The notes: generated by a model not told the origin, from the sequence alone. A stretch of DNA of 10,864 bases from Deltaproteobacteria bacterium (GCA_021815525.1 JAKAGN010000054.1:1-10864); one strand, 5' to 3'; positions 1 to 7,401 are shown, counted from the first letter of the stretch. Numbers and translations are program-made.

Positions 1-3000
1 AAGGCAGTCTATCAGCTCGGTTACCGGAAGCGCCTGTGTCCCCACCGCACCGTTGGGGTAATCATCCAATTTTCTGGCGGACTCGGCGGCGCTTTCGTAA
101 TTTCCGAACAGATATTCCGTAAGCATTTTGTTTGCATAAAATATGTTGATCGCTATTTCGTCATTTGCTTCGATAAGGCTGTCTTCGTCGTCAGGATTCC
201 CGTAGGCCGCGCGTTTTTCGCGGATTTCCTTTTCCGAATATCCGCTGAGAGTAAGAACGTGCAAAATGTCCATTTCGATGTAAAGGCGCATTTTTGACTG
301 GCCCATCGCCTTGAACTCATCTCGAACCCTTTGCATCTCACGATCAACAGCGGAAAGATGCTCTCCGGCATAGAAAAGCTGGTAACATTTTACCCATGCC
401 GCCAATGTACCCCAGTAAAGGTTGCCCGCCCTTATCCCGACGTCATAGGCTTGCGCAAGCCCGGCAAGACTTACGCGCAAGTGTTCCTTCCAGGGCTTGA
501 TGAGGGAATTTACTATGCACAAGGTGGTTGCCTCCGAGGGATGCCCGGGCCATCGTTCCTGCAATTTTTCAGCTAATATGCCTAGCTCGTGTGCTTCTCC
601 GATGTTGCCGGCCTGGTGCAGCATGAAGGCGTAACCTGCCAGGACCGAAGCCGCCTGCGGGCACAGCCCGCCCCTGGCAAGCAGCGCCACCTGCTGCAGG
701 CCCGCCGTAATGGTGAGGTTCGGCCTTATGCCGAAAGCCGACAGACCCAAATCAAGATAGACGGATATGGCAAGCGACTTACGGGCGGAACCATTTTCGG
801 ACCGGGTAAGGATATTGTTCCAGTTGCGCTTTGGAAGGGCCAGCCGGGCCTTCAAATAATAGTATAGCAGATGCGCCTTGCCGGGGTTTGCAGGCGCCTT
901 GATTCCAAGAGCCCGGAGCGCCGCAAGCCCCGTCTCGATGGCCTCGGCCTGTCTGTTTTGGGCCATCAGGGCCAGCAAGGCCAATCGGAGCGCCTTTGCC
1001 CGGTCAATGCTGCTTTTGGCCTCCTTGGTTATGACCCTTGAAAGCCTGGACGCCACATACTTGTCGGCGGCAAGATAAGCCGCCTCCGCCGCCGCGGTGT
1101 AAATTTCCAGGGCGGCTTTATAATGCCTTTTCCAGGCCTTTTCCGGAAGGAACGAAACCGCCGCCGAAAGGTAGCGCCAAGCCGGACCGAAGGCCGCCGA
1201 CTCGCGGGCTAGACGGCCTGCGGCAAGATTTTTCAAGGCCGCCTCGATGCGCTCATTTTCGCCCGTTACAAGCTCTTTTGCGCGGTTTATATGGTCGGCC
1301 GCAAAAAAGACGGCTTCCGCGGAGTCCATGCCGGGCAAGTGGATTCGTGAAAGCGCAAGATGTATGAAAGCAGCCCTGACCGGGGAAAGCATGGAGTAGG
1401 CCGACTCCCGCACGTGGTCGTGGGTGAAGTTGAGCCACTGGCGCCCGTTCTGGCCGGAAACCGGTCTTATCATGTTTTTGTTTGCGGCTTCAGCTAGGGC
1501 GGCTTCAACTTCGTCAAACGGCTTTTCAACGAGATCCGCCACGATTTTCGGACTGAAGGAGTCGCCCACGACAGCCGCCACGCATAGCATTTCACGGCAG
1601 GGATCGGAACACGCCAGGATTTGTTTCCTCAAAAGCGCGCGCTGATCGGGAAGGCCCGTCCGAACCGTTGCTTTTCCAGCGTCGAAGGAAAATCTCCTTT
1701 TTTTTGCCTCGAAAAACAGGCTGCCGTCTTCGTTCAAGGTGTAAAGAAGCCCATTTACAAAAAACGGGTTTCCCGAAGTGCGCTCAAAAACGAACTTCGT
1801 CAGATCCCCGCCTTTGGGAGCCGCTCCTCCGCAAATTTCATCCACCAGGGCCCCTGTATCGGAAAGGCCCAGGGGCTGAAGATTGATGACCCGGCCTTCT
1901 TCCGGCCGCGAGGCGCAAGCCGCCAAGAGCTCGTGTATGGGGCTGTCATCGGCGACCTCGTTGTCGCGGAAAGCGCACACGATGAAAATACGCCCGGAAA
2001 TCACACCGGTGGCTGCCTGGGCGAGGAACGAAATGGTTGAATGATCGGCCCATTGCAGGTCGTCCATGAAAAGCGCCAACCCATCTTCTTCGGCAAGGGC
2101 GGAAAAAAACCTTGAAAGAGCAAGGAAAAACCTGCCCTGGGCCTCCCTGGGCGGGAAATCCGGCAATGGCGTCATGGAGTCAAAAAGAAAGGCCGCTTCA
2201 GGCGCAAGCTCGATGATTATCCTCTCAAGCCCCCCCATCGCCACACTCATTTTTTTGGCCCAGGCGCATTTCCGGGCCTCGTCCTCAAAGCTTACGGATA
2301 TGGCCCAGGCGGAGAGAGCCTGGCAGATGCCAGCATAAGGGCGGTTTTCGACAACCGACTCGAACTTGCCCGACATGAGGGGTATCCGGCGGGCGGCAAG
2401 AAGGGGGAATATTTCCGAAACAAGGGCGGTCTTGCCAACTCCCGGAGGCCCGGTCACCAAAACCGTCCCCCTGCCGCCTCCGGCCACCCGGTCAACCACG
2501 CCTCCAAGGCACCCCATTTCGGCGCTTCTTCCCACCACCCTGCCCGAAAGCTGCAAAAAAGTGCTGACGTCATGGCGGCCGGGAGTGAACGAGGCGATAT
2601 TTCCGCTTTTTCGGAATTTTTCCAGGCAGGTGGAAATATCCGCCATAAGCCCGCCGATGGTCTGGTATCGTTCGTCTGGCTCCTTGGCCAGGCATTTTTC
2701 CACCACAGCGGCAACGGCGGGCGTCACTCCGGGATTTAGGGCTCTGAGTGAGGCCCTGCCGGCAATGTGAAAAGCCATTATTTCGGATGCGTTCCCGCTT
2801 TCGCATATCGGGCGGCCCGCGAGCATTTCAAAAAAAATGCAACCCAATGCATAGATATCCGTCCGCCCGTCCATCAGCCTGTTGATCATGCCCGTCTGCT
2901 CCGGGGCCACGTACTGAAGGCATCCTTCCCGTATGCGCAGGTCAAAGGCTCCGCGCGCCCGGCGGAAAAATGGCGAGGCGTGCTCAAGGCCGATAAGGCC

Positions 3001-3438
3001 GACTTTCAAGTTGGCCCTGTTGATTAGTATGTTGTCCGGCGTGAGGAACTGATGGATTAGTCCCTTTAAATGCAGCTTTTCCAGGGCGGAGCAGATACCC
3101 GCGGCAACGGCGAGAAATTCCGTAAGCCCGGCGAAGGATAGTTTCGCGTGGCTGGAAAGGGGCTCGGCCCCGGTGTAGGAAAGCACCAGAACCGGCAGGC
3201 CGTTCCACATCTCGAGATCCGGCGGCGGCTCGCTTCCATCCGCCGCCAGTTCCCTCAATATCTCACATTCCCTCGCCCATGCGCCTTTTGCGGAGGGGTC
3301 GGAACCGTCACGGGCGATCTTCAAGAGAACCGGGCCGCGCCTTTTGGCTGAACGGGCTCGCACCAAAAGAGCCTTCGGCTGTGACCAGACAATTTCTCCT
3401 ATGTCATAGTCGGGATCAAAAACAAAAGCATGCTTCAT
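1..3438 (-). CDS. Pseudokinase / AAA (STAND-type) ATPase signalling protein, C-terminus beyond window
   Basis: The frame is open and uninterrupted for 1146 codons from an ATG at 3438 to the window edge, so the C-terminus is missing. Residues ~10-275 have a Ser/Thr-kinase fold: beta3 Lys40 (VLLK), alphaC Glu57, a catalytic-loop equivalent HQFLTPDN (129-136), a GLE triplet at 150-152 where DFG should be, and the activation-segment end YVAPEQTG (176-183) followed by RTDIYALGC. Residues ~300-540 are an ATPase: Walker A GPPGVGKT (330-337) and Walker B LFMDDLQWAD (456-465). Then come family-typical ERTSGNPFF (552-560) and FTHDHVRESAY (671-681). From ~700 on the chain is Ala/Leu-rich helical repeats of TPR type. 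This order matches the large trifunctional kinase/ATP-binding/sensor proteins, which often end in GAF and histidine kinase domains; what follows here is not visible. The catalytic Asp (Phe131) and DFG Asp (Gly150) are lost, so the kinase is probably inactive. A GGAGG lies 10 nt before the chosen ATG; an in-frame ATG 12 codons upstream (3474) has a worse-placed site. Base composition is visibly AT-richer toward the left edge. Confidence 0.88.
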   Translation of the reverse strand, partial: MKHAFVFDPDYDIGEIVWSQPKALLVRARSAKRRGPVLLKIARDGSDPSAKGAWARECEILRELAADGSEPPPDLEMWNGLPVLVLSYTGAEPLSSHAKLSFAGLTEFLAVAAGICSALEKLHLKGLIHQFLTPDNILINRANLKVGLIGLEHASPFFRRARGAFDLRIREGCLQYVAPEQTGMINRLMDGRTDIYALGCIFFEMLAGRPICESGNASEIMAFHIAGRASLRALNPGVTPAVAAVVEKCLAKEPDERYQTIGGLMADISTCLEKFRKSGNIASFTPGRHDVSTFLQLSGRVVGRSAEMGCLGGVVDRVAGGGRGTVLVTGPPGVGKTALVSEIFPLLAARRIPLMSGKFESVVENRPYAGICQALSAWAISVSFEDEARKCAWAKKMSVAMGGLERIIIELAPEAAFLFDSMTPLPDFPPREAQGRFFLALSRFFSALAEEDGLALFMDDLQWADHSTISFLAQAATGVISGRIFIVCAFRDNEVADDSPIHELLAACASRPEEGRVINLQPLGLSDTGALVDEICGGAAPKGGDLTKFVFERTSGNPFFVNGLLYTLNEDGSLFFEAKKRRFSFDAGKATVRTGLPDQRALLRKQILACSDPCREMLCVAAVVGDSFSPKIVADLVEKPFDEVEAALAEAANKNMIRPVSGQNGRQWLNFTHDHVRESAYSMLSPVRAAFIHLALSRIHLPGMDSAEAVFFAADHINRAKELVTGENERIEAALKNLAAGRLARESAAFGPAWRYLSAAVSFLPEKAWKRHYKAALEIYTAAAEAAYLAADKYVASRLSRVITKEAKSSIDRAKALRLALLALMAQNRQAEAIETGLAALRALGIKAPANPGKAHLLYYYLKARLALPKRNWNNILTRSENGSARKSLAISVYLDLGLSAFGIRPNLTITAGLQQVALLARGGLCPQAASVLAGYAFMLHQAGNIGEAHELGILAEKLQERWPGHPSEATTLCIVNSLIKPWKEHLRVSLAGLAQAYDVGIRAGNLYWGTLAAWVKCYQLFYAGEHLSAVDREMQRVRDEFKAMGQSKMRLYIEMDILHVLTLSGYSEKEIREKRAAYGNPDDEDSLIEANDEIAINIFYANKMLTEYLFGNYESAAESARKLDDYPNGAVGTQALPVTELIDCL

Positions 3439-3502
3439 GCACCGAAAGCCTCCAGCGGTAAAGAGACAACCCATCTCCAGCAATGCTCAATCTTGATGAT
3501 CC

Positions 3503-3531
3503 CGTAAAAAGTCGAAAATCGACTTTTTACG
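3503..3531. terminator. Perfect 13-bp hairpin, probable bidirectional terminator
   Basis: The arms CGTAAAAAGTCGA (3503-3515) and TCGACTTTTTACG (3519-3531) are exact reverse complements around an AAA loop. The A-tract/core/T-tract arrangement would give a T-run after a short stem on either strand, as in bidirectional intrinsic terminators. The core has few GC pairs, so it may instead be part of the repeat element around it. On the minus strand it lies downstream of dnaB and just upstream of the pseudokinase gene. Confidence 0.5.
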
Positions 3532-3559
3532 AGACGGGGGGAGGGATTCCCCTCCCCCG

Positions 3560-3582
3560 CCATCCGAAGTAAATTCGGATGG
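3560..3582. repeat. Perfect 9-bp inverted repeat
   Basis: CCATCCGAA (3560-3568) pairs with TTCGGATGG (3574-3582) around a 5-base loop. It is one member of the five-palindrome cluster. No T-tract follows on either strand, so a terminator role on its own is unlikely. Confidence 0.65.
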
Positions 3583-3596
3583 TTCCACCCCTACCC

Positions 3597-3625
3597 CCGG
3601 TCGGCGCGGAAGTGCGCGCGACCGG
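3597..3625. repeat. GC-rich inverted repeat with one bulge
   Basis: CCGGTC plus GCGCG on the left (3597-3608, with a bulged G at 3603) pairs with CGCGC plus GACCGG on the right, giving 11 pairs around a 6-base loop. It directly abuts the next imperfect palindrome (3626-3652, arms TTGATGG and CCATCAA). Confidence 0.6.
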
Positions 3626-3720
3626 TTGATGGCCTTGTTACAAGTCCATCAATCTTAGGTGGAACCTGATTTGGGGGAAACAGCCCATAGTTAAGCCGCC
3701 AAAAAATAAACGCCGCGGCC

Positions 3721-5097
3721 TCAACGCCGGTCGCTTCGTTCCTCGAAGAGTGTGTACTCGCCGAAGAACCAGAGGTCCACCTTGCCGGGGGAGCCCTGGC
3801 GGTGCTTGGCGATGATAAGCTCGGCGGGTTTGCCTGGGCCGGCGGCCGCGTCGGGCGCCGCCTCCTTCTCGTCCCTTGAGATGAAAAGCACCATGTCCGC
3901 GTCCTGCTCCAGCGCCCCGGACTCGCGGAGGTCCGAGAGCATGGGGCGCTTGTTCTCCCGGCCCTCGATCTTGCGGTTCAACTGCGATAGCGCCAGCACC
4001 GGCACCGAAAGCTCCTTCGCCAGCGCCTTTAAGGAGCGGGAGATGAAGGAGATTTCGAGGTCGCGGCGCTCGGCGTCGGCAGGGCCCTTCATGAGCTGGA
4101 GATAGTCCACGATTATCATGGAAAGGCCCTTCTCCTTCTTGAGCCGCCGGGCCTTGGCGCGGACGTCCAGCGCCGTCAGTATGCCCGAATCGTCCAGGAA
4201 AAGGGGAATGCCGTCCAGCTTGCCCACCGCGTTCACCAGCTTTTCGTAGTCGCCTTCGGAGAGAAAGCCGCCCCGCACGTTCCAGGCGTTCACCCGGGCC
4301 TCGGAGCACAGGACGCGCTCCACCAGCTGGTCGTTGGACATCTCCAGCGAAAAGAAAAGCACCGGTTCGCCTTTTTGGGCCGCGTGGGAGGCGATGTTCA
4401 AGGCCAGCGCGGTCTTGCCCATGCCGGGGCGGGCCGCAAGGATTATGAGGGCCCCGGGCTGGAAGCCGGAGGTCTGGCGGTCCATGCCGGCAAAGGGCGT
4501 TGGTACGCCGGTCACGGGCGAGCGGTCGCTTTTCCGCTTGTCGATCTTCTTCAAGGTGTCGTTAAGGAGCTGCGGCAGGGGCTGGATGGAGGACGCCGCC
4601 TTCTCGCTGGATACCGAAAACACCGCGCTTTCGGCGAAATCCACCAGCTCCCGGACCTCGTCCTCCTCCTCGTAGCAGCGCTGGATTATGCGGCCGGCCT
4701 GCTCGATCAAGCGCCGCAGCACCGCCTTGTCCTTGACGATGGCGGCGTGGTGGGGCGCGTTCTGGGTGACGGGTATTAGCTCCAGGAGACGGCCCAGGTA
4801 GGGATGGCCCCCCACGGCCGTAAGCTCCCCCATTTTCTTGAGCTCCTCGGCCACGGTGACGATGTCGGTGGGCGCGCCCCGGCCGAAGAGGGAGAGCATG
4901 GCCCGGTAAATCTTCTGGTGCGCCAGCGCGTAGAAATCGTCGGCTTCAAGTATCTCCATGATGACGGGAAAGACCGACTCACCCATCAGGATGGCCGCCA
5001 GGAGCGATTCCTCGGCCTGAAGATTCTGGGGCGGAACGCGCGTAAGCGATAAATCCGCCGCCTTCTCCCTGCCCTTTCCCCTGCCCGCAGCCGCCAC
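3721..5097 (-). CDS. dnaB: Replicative DNA helicase DnaB
   Basis: This is the hexameric 5'-3' helicase that unwinds the chromosomal replication fork and binds primase. At 458 residues it has the usual family length. Residues ~20-125 are the N-terminal primase-binding domain (PPQNLQAEESLLAAIL). Residues ~195-450 are the RecA-like motor: Walker A ARPGMGKT (222-229), catalytic Glu252 in FFSLEMS, Walker B IIVDYLQL with Asp331, the H3 glutamine Gln372 in SQLNRKIEGR, DLRESGALEQDAD (389-401), and the KHR arginine-finger region with Lys431 and Arg433. The arginine-finger segment reads AKHRQGSPG where AKQRNGPTG is common, a mild variation with the key residues kept. The start is GTG at 5097, supported by GGGAGG five bases upstream; the nearby ATG at 5110 is out of frame. 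rplI, which often precedes dnaB, is absent and the upstream gene is divergent. No intein is present. Confidence 0.97.
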   Translation of the reverse strand: MAAAGRGKGREKAADLSLTRVPPQNLQAEESLLAAILMGESVFPVIMEILEADDFYALAHQKIYRAMLSLFGRGAPTDIVTVAEELKKMGELTAVGGHPYLGRLLELIPVTQNAPHHAAIVKDKAVLRRLIEQAGRIIQRCYEEEDEVRELVDFAESAVFSVSSEKAASSIQPLPQLLNDTLKKIDKRKSDRSPVTGVPTPFAGMDRQTSGFQPGALIILAARPGMGKTALALNIASHAAQKGEPVLFFSLEMSNDQLVERVLCSEARVNAWNVRGGFLSEGDYEKLVNAVGKLDGIPLFLDDSGILTALDVRAKARRLKKEKGLSMIIVDYLQLMKGPADAERRDLEISFISRSLKALAKELSVPVLALSQLNRKIEGRENKRPMLSDLRESGALEQDADMVLFISRDEKEAAPDAAAGPGKPAELIIAKHRQGSPGKVDLWFFGEYTLFEERSDRR

Positions 5098-5102
5098 GGC
5101 AA

Positions 5103-5108
5103 CCTCCC
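5103..5108 (-). promoter_or_regulatory. Ribosome binding site deciding the GTG start of dnaB
   Basis: On the minus strand GGGAGG is followed by TTGCC and then GTG at 5097. The 5-base spacing favours this GTG over any internal ATG. Confidence 0.7.
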
Positions 5109-5127
5109 ATCAAACCCGCTTCAAGTT

Positions 5128-5156
5128 TTGAACCGGCCGCCCCGCCCTGTTATAAT
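5128..5156 (+). promoter_or_regulatory. Sigma70 promoter with extended -10, upstream of the sugar isomerase gene
   Basis: A -35 box TTGAAC (5128-5133) is followed by exactly 17 bases and a consensus -10 TATAAT (5151-5156), with TGT just before it making an extended -10. A small inverted repeat, TTCAA-GTT-TTGAA (5120-5132), overlaps the -35 box and could be an operator half-site pair. Initiation would fall near 5163. The resulting ~60-nt leader contains a GC palindrome, CCGGGGCA-T-TGCCCCGG (5169-5185). Confidence 0.75.
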
Positions 5157-5222
5157 GGCGTCACGGGCCCGGGGCATTGCCCCGGTCAGGCGCCAACAAA
5201 ATCGAACGCGAAGGAAATACCC

Positions 5223-5996
5223 ATGAAAATCGGCCTCATGAACGACCCGGCCAAGGACCCCGCCAGCGAGATACGCCGCATAGCGGCCGCGGGCTTCGAC
5301 TTCGTGGATCTCACCCTGGAGGGCCCGGCCTCGCGCCTGGCGGAGCCTTCGGCCTTGAAACCCGTGCTAGATGAAACGGGTCTCTTCGTGGTGGGCCACA
5401 CGGACCCCTGCCTTCCCTGGGCCTATCCCGTGCCGGAGGTGCGCGAGGCCTGCCTGGCGGAGCTTACCCGGAACGCCGAGGTGCTGGCCGCGCTCGGGGC
5501 CAAGGTCATGAACATTCACCCGTGCTACTTTTCGCCGGTAAGGATGCGGGACCGCATGGTGGACTTGAACGCCGAGGCTCTCCCGGAAATAGCCGCCCGG
5601 GTCGAATCCTTGGGCCTTACGCTCATGCTGGAAAATTTTGTCGCGCCCTTCAACTCCACGGCGGTTTTCCGGCGGCTCATGGAGGCCGCTCCGAATCTTT
5701 TTCTCCATCTCGACTTCGGCCACACCAACATGGGCGGCGACCCCGCCCCGGCCTTCCTGGAGGCCCTTGGAAACAGGCTCGCCCACGTGCATTTCTCCGA
5801 CAACCGGGGAAACGCCGACCACCACATGCCCCTGGGCGTGGGCACGGTGCCCTGGAGGGAGATGGTGAAGGCGCTGAAATCGACTGGCTACGACGGCACC
5901 ATAACCCTCGAGGTGTTCTGCGAGAACCCGGAGATGCGCCTTTCCTACTGCCGCATGAATCGGGACCATGTCCGCGACCTTTGGAACCAGCCTTGA
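5223..5996 (+). CDS. Sugar phosphate isomerase/epimerase (xylose-isomerase-like TIM barrel)
   Basis: This 257-residue protein belongs to the AP-endonuclease-2/xylose-isomerase-like TIM-barrel superfamily, which includes hydroxypyruvate isomerases, tagatose/allulose epimerases and inosose enzymes. The beta-strand motifs appear in order: MKIGLMN (1-7), GFDFVDLTLEG (24-34), KVMNIHP (94-100), LMLENF with Glu137, LHLDFGHTNM with Asp164 and His167, HVHFSDN with His190, GVGTVPW (205-211) and ITLEVF with Glu230. Glu137, Asp164, His190 and Glu230 are the likely divalent-metal ligands. No signal peptide is present, so it is cytoplasmic. GAAGGA precedes the ATG by about 7 bases. Neighbours give no pathway hint, so the substrate cannot be assigned. 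Its last codons and TGA stop lie inside a 17-bp repeat arm (5988-6004). Confidence 0.9.
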   Translation: MKIGLMNDPAKDPASEIRRIAAAGFDFVDLTLEGPASRLAEPSALKPVLDETGLFVVGHTDPCLPWAYPVPEVREACLAELTRNAEVLAALGAKVMNIHPCYFSPVRMRDRMVDLNAEALPEIAARVESLGLTLMLENFVAPFNSTAVFRRLMEAAPNLFLHLDFGHTNMGGDPAPAFLEALGNRLAHVHFSDNRGNADHHMPLGVGTVPWREMVKALKSTGYDGTITLEVFCENPEMRLSYCRMNRDHVRDLWNQP

Positions 5997-6004
5997 TAAA
6001 AACG
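5988..6004 (+). repeat. 17-bp inverted repeat, left arm (overlaps isomerase stop codon)
   Basis: CAGCCTTGATAAAAACG is the exact reverse complement of 6137-6153. The arm includes the last two sense codons and the TGA of the isomerase gene. A 9-base piece (AGCCTTGAT) recurs a third time on the minus strand at the stop codon of the gene ending at 6211. Confidence 0.85.
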
Positions 6005-6021
6005 CGATCTGCCTGCATTCC
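6002..6021 (+). repeat. 20-bp direct repeat, copy 1
   Basis: ACGCGATCTGCCTGCATTCC occurs identically at 6002-6021 and 6170-6189, with starts 168 bp apart. Copy 1 directly continues the left inverted-repeat arm. Confidence 0.88.
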
Positions 6022-6061
6022 CACTTCGCCTCGCGGTTCGGTCACGTAAATACCCCGGGGT

Positions 6062-6088
6062 CCCCAAGAAATCGCAGATTTCTTGGGG
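6062..6088. terminator. Perfect 12-bp hairpin in the convergent spacer, possible terminator
   Basis: CCCCAAGAAATC and GATTTCTTGGGG pair perfectly around a GCA loop. A second hairpin, GGGAG-TACG-CTCCC (6090-6103), follows at once and has a stable-type TACG tetraloop. Both lie between two converging genes, where transcription should end, but no T-tract follows, so termination is inferred from position and structure only. Confidence 0.5.
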
Positions 6089-6136
6089 TGGGAGTACGCT
6101 CCCTTCACCGCTCGGAAGTTTAGCCGTGCATCTCAT

Positions 6137-6153
6137 CGTTTTTATCAAGGCTG
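6137..6153 (-). repeat. 17-bp inverted repeat, right arm
   Basis: CGTTTTTATCAAGGCTG is the exact reverse complement of 5988-6004. The arms enclose 132 bp holding the two hairpins at 6062-6103. Confidence 0.85.
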
Positions 6154-6169
6154 TGCGCCGCGCCTTTTT

Positions 6170-6189
6170 ACGCGATCTGCCTGCATTCC
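6170..6189 (+). repeat. 20-bp direct repeat, copy 2
   Basis: This is the identical copy of 6002-6021. It lies outside the right inverted-repeat arm and about 20 bp from the stop codon of the minus-strand gene. Confidence 0.88.
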
Positions 6190-6210
6190 AGCAACAAACC
6201 GAAATCAAGG

Positions 6211-7401
6211 CTATTTATACGGGTCCTTCGTGCCCTTCTTGAAGAACATGAAACGGTTGCCCTGGACCTGGTGGGTTTCGATGCCCACGCCTTTCTGCTT
6301 GGCCGCCCTGGAAAGGTCCCTCTGGAAGTCGAAGGGCTCCCCCTGGTACATGACGTCCATCTGGAAGTTTCCGGGAGACTGATTCCGCACGTGGGTTTCC
6401 TTGACGCCGTCCATGTTCTCTATGACGTCGGCCAGGGTGAAAAGCTCCTCCTCGGAAAAGTTGCGGAACCACACGTCGAAGCGCTTGCCCTGGTGCACGG
6501 TGCGCTGCCAGTAGTCCAGCACCTGGCCCATCAGCTCGCCCGATGCCTTGGCCGCGGTCTCGGCCACGGCCTTGGCGGTTTCCTCGTTCTCGTAGGCCGC
6601 CCCGCCCGCCTTCAGCATGGGCGCGAAGGAGCGAGCGCCCTTCTGGGCCAGGATGTCGCCGGTGGAGGGCGAAACCACCCTGAGGGAAACGTCGATGTTG
6701 AGGCCCGTGAAGTAGGGGGAGTCCGTCTGAGCCTTGTCGGCCTTGACGTCGTAGACCACCAGGAGGTCGGCCTGGTAATCGAGGGCCATCTTGGCCAGAT
6801 CGTCCATGTCCACGTGGAGACGCCCGGCCCGCTCGACCCTCTTGTAGACCTCGGCCGTGACCTTGGGATCCAGGATCACGCAGCCCTTGGCCAGGAAAAC
6901 GTCGGTGATGCCCTTGTCGGCGGCCACCACCGCCGGGGACTTCCGGGAAAGGGTGGTCTCGGTCTCGGGAAGGTAGACGGCTATGAAGCGCGGATTGCCC
7001 GCGAATTTCAACTGGATGCCGACGGCTATCAAATCGCTTGCTATGGATGCCGTGGTGACCTCGGCCTTAACCGTCACCTCGTAGGTCTGGCCGTCCGGGG
7101 CGGCGCCCTCGCTTACGACCTGGTAACTTTTGACGTAGCCCTTGGCGTTGGAGTATATCCGGTCCTGGATCACCGTGAAGTTGGCCACCTGGGTCGCCGA
7201 ATCTATGAAAACGCCCACTCCCTGCTCCACGGCGCTCCGGAGGGCCTGCTCCAGGGCCTTTTCCCGGGCCTTTGCGATGTTCCCGTCCACGATGGGAGCC
7301 ACACCCGAGGCCTTGTCAACGGTTTCGGCGGAGGCTGGAACTGCGGGGACAGCCGCCAGAAGGCAAAAAAGGATCGGGATGAGAAAGCTTCGGATTTTCA
7401 T
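6211..7401 (-). CDS. Secreted FlgT-N-like / LPP20-like protein of unknown function
   Basis: This 396-residue protein has a clear Sec signal peptide: Lys/Arg at residues 2-4, a hydrophobic core (6-20) and an ASA cleavage site after residue 25. There is no lipobox cysteine, so it should be free in the periplasm. Residues ~26-120 (GVAPIVDGNIAKAREKALEQ, then ALRSAVEQGVGVFID and a YEVTVKAEV strand) resemble the N-terminal domain of flagellar assembly protein FlgT and related LPP20 proteins. The middle (LLVVYDVKADKAQ, DVSLRVVSPSTGDILAQKG) resembles the TolB-N/CsgG-like folds that follow it in this group. The C-terminal ~80 residues (ENMDGVKETHVRNQSPGN) look like a small alpha/beta domain. No other flagellar gene is nearby, so a flagellar role is not supported by context. 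AGGAG lies 7 bases before the ATG. The gene converges on the isomerase. Confidence 0.82.
   Translation of the reverse strand: MKIRSFLIPILFCLLAAVPAVPASAETVDKASGVAPIVDGNIAKAREKALEQALRSAVEQGVGVFIDSATQVANFTVIQDRIYSNAKGYVKSYQVVSEGAAPDGQTYEVTVKAEVTTASIASDLIAVGIQLKFAGNPRFIAVYLPETETTLSRKSPAVVAADKGITDVFLAKGCVILDPKVTAEVYKRVERAGRLHVDMDDLAKMALDYQADLLVVYDVKADKAQTDSPYFTGLNIDVSLRVVSPSTGDILAQKGARSFAPMLKAGGAAYENEETAKAVAETAAKASGELMGQVLDYWQRTVHQGKRFDVWFRNFSEEELFTLADVIENMDGVKETHVRNQSPGNFQMDVMYQGEPFDFQRDLSRAAKQKGVGIETHQVQGNRFMFFKKGTKDPYK

Larger units (their letters stand above)
3439..3720. other. Palindrome-rich spacer between dnaB and the pseudokinase gene
   Basis: This 282-bp gap between two genes in the same orientation contains no convincing ORF. 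It holds five adjacent inverted repeats: 3503-3531, 3536-3558, 3560-3582, 3597-3625 and 3626-3652. The set is flanked by an 8-bp direct repeat TCAATCTT (3487-3494 and 3649-3656). It could be a dnaB terminator region, a repetitive extragenic element, or a small non-autonomous insertion. No clear promoter for the pseudokinase gene was recognised. Confidence 0.7.

Noticed and set aside
3472..3474. Upstream in-frame ATG for the pseudokinase gene
   Set aside because: Its purine-rich sequence abuts the ATG with no spacing, while ATG 3438 has GGAGG 10 bases upstream; the extra 12 residues add no family-like sequence.
3638..4309. A 223-codon minus-strand ORF overlapping dnaB
   Set aside because: Arg/Gly/Pro-rich product in another frame of dnaB; no motif or ribosome binding site.
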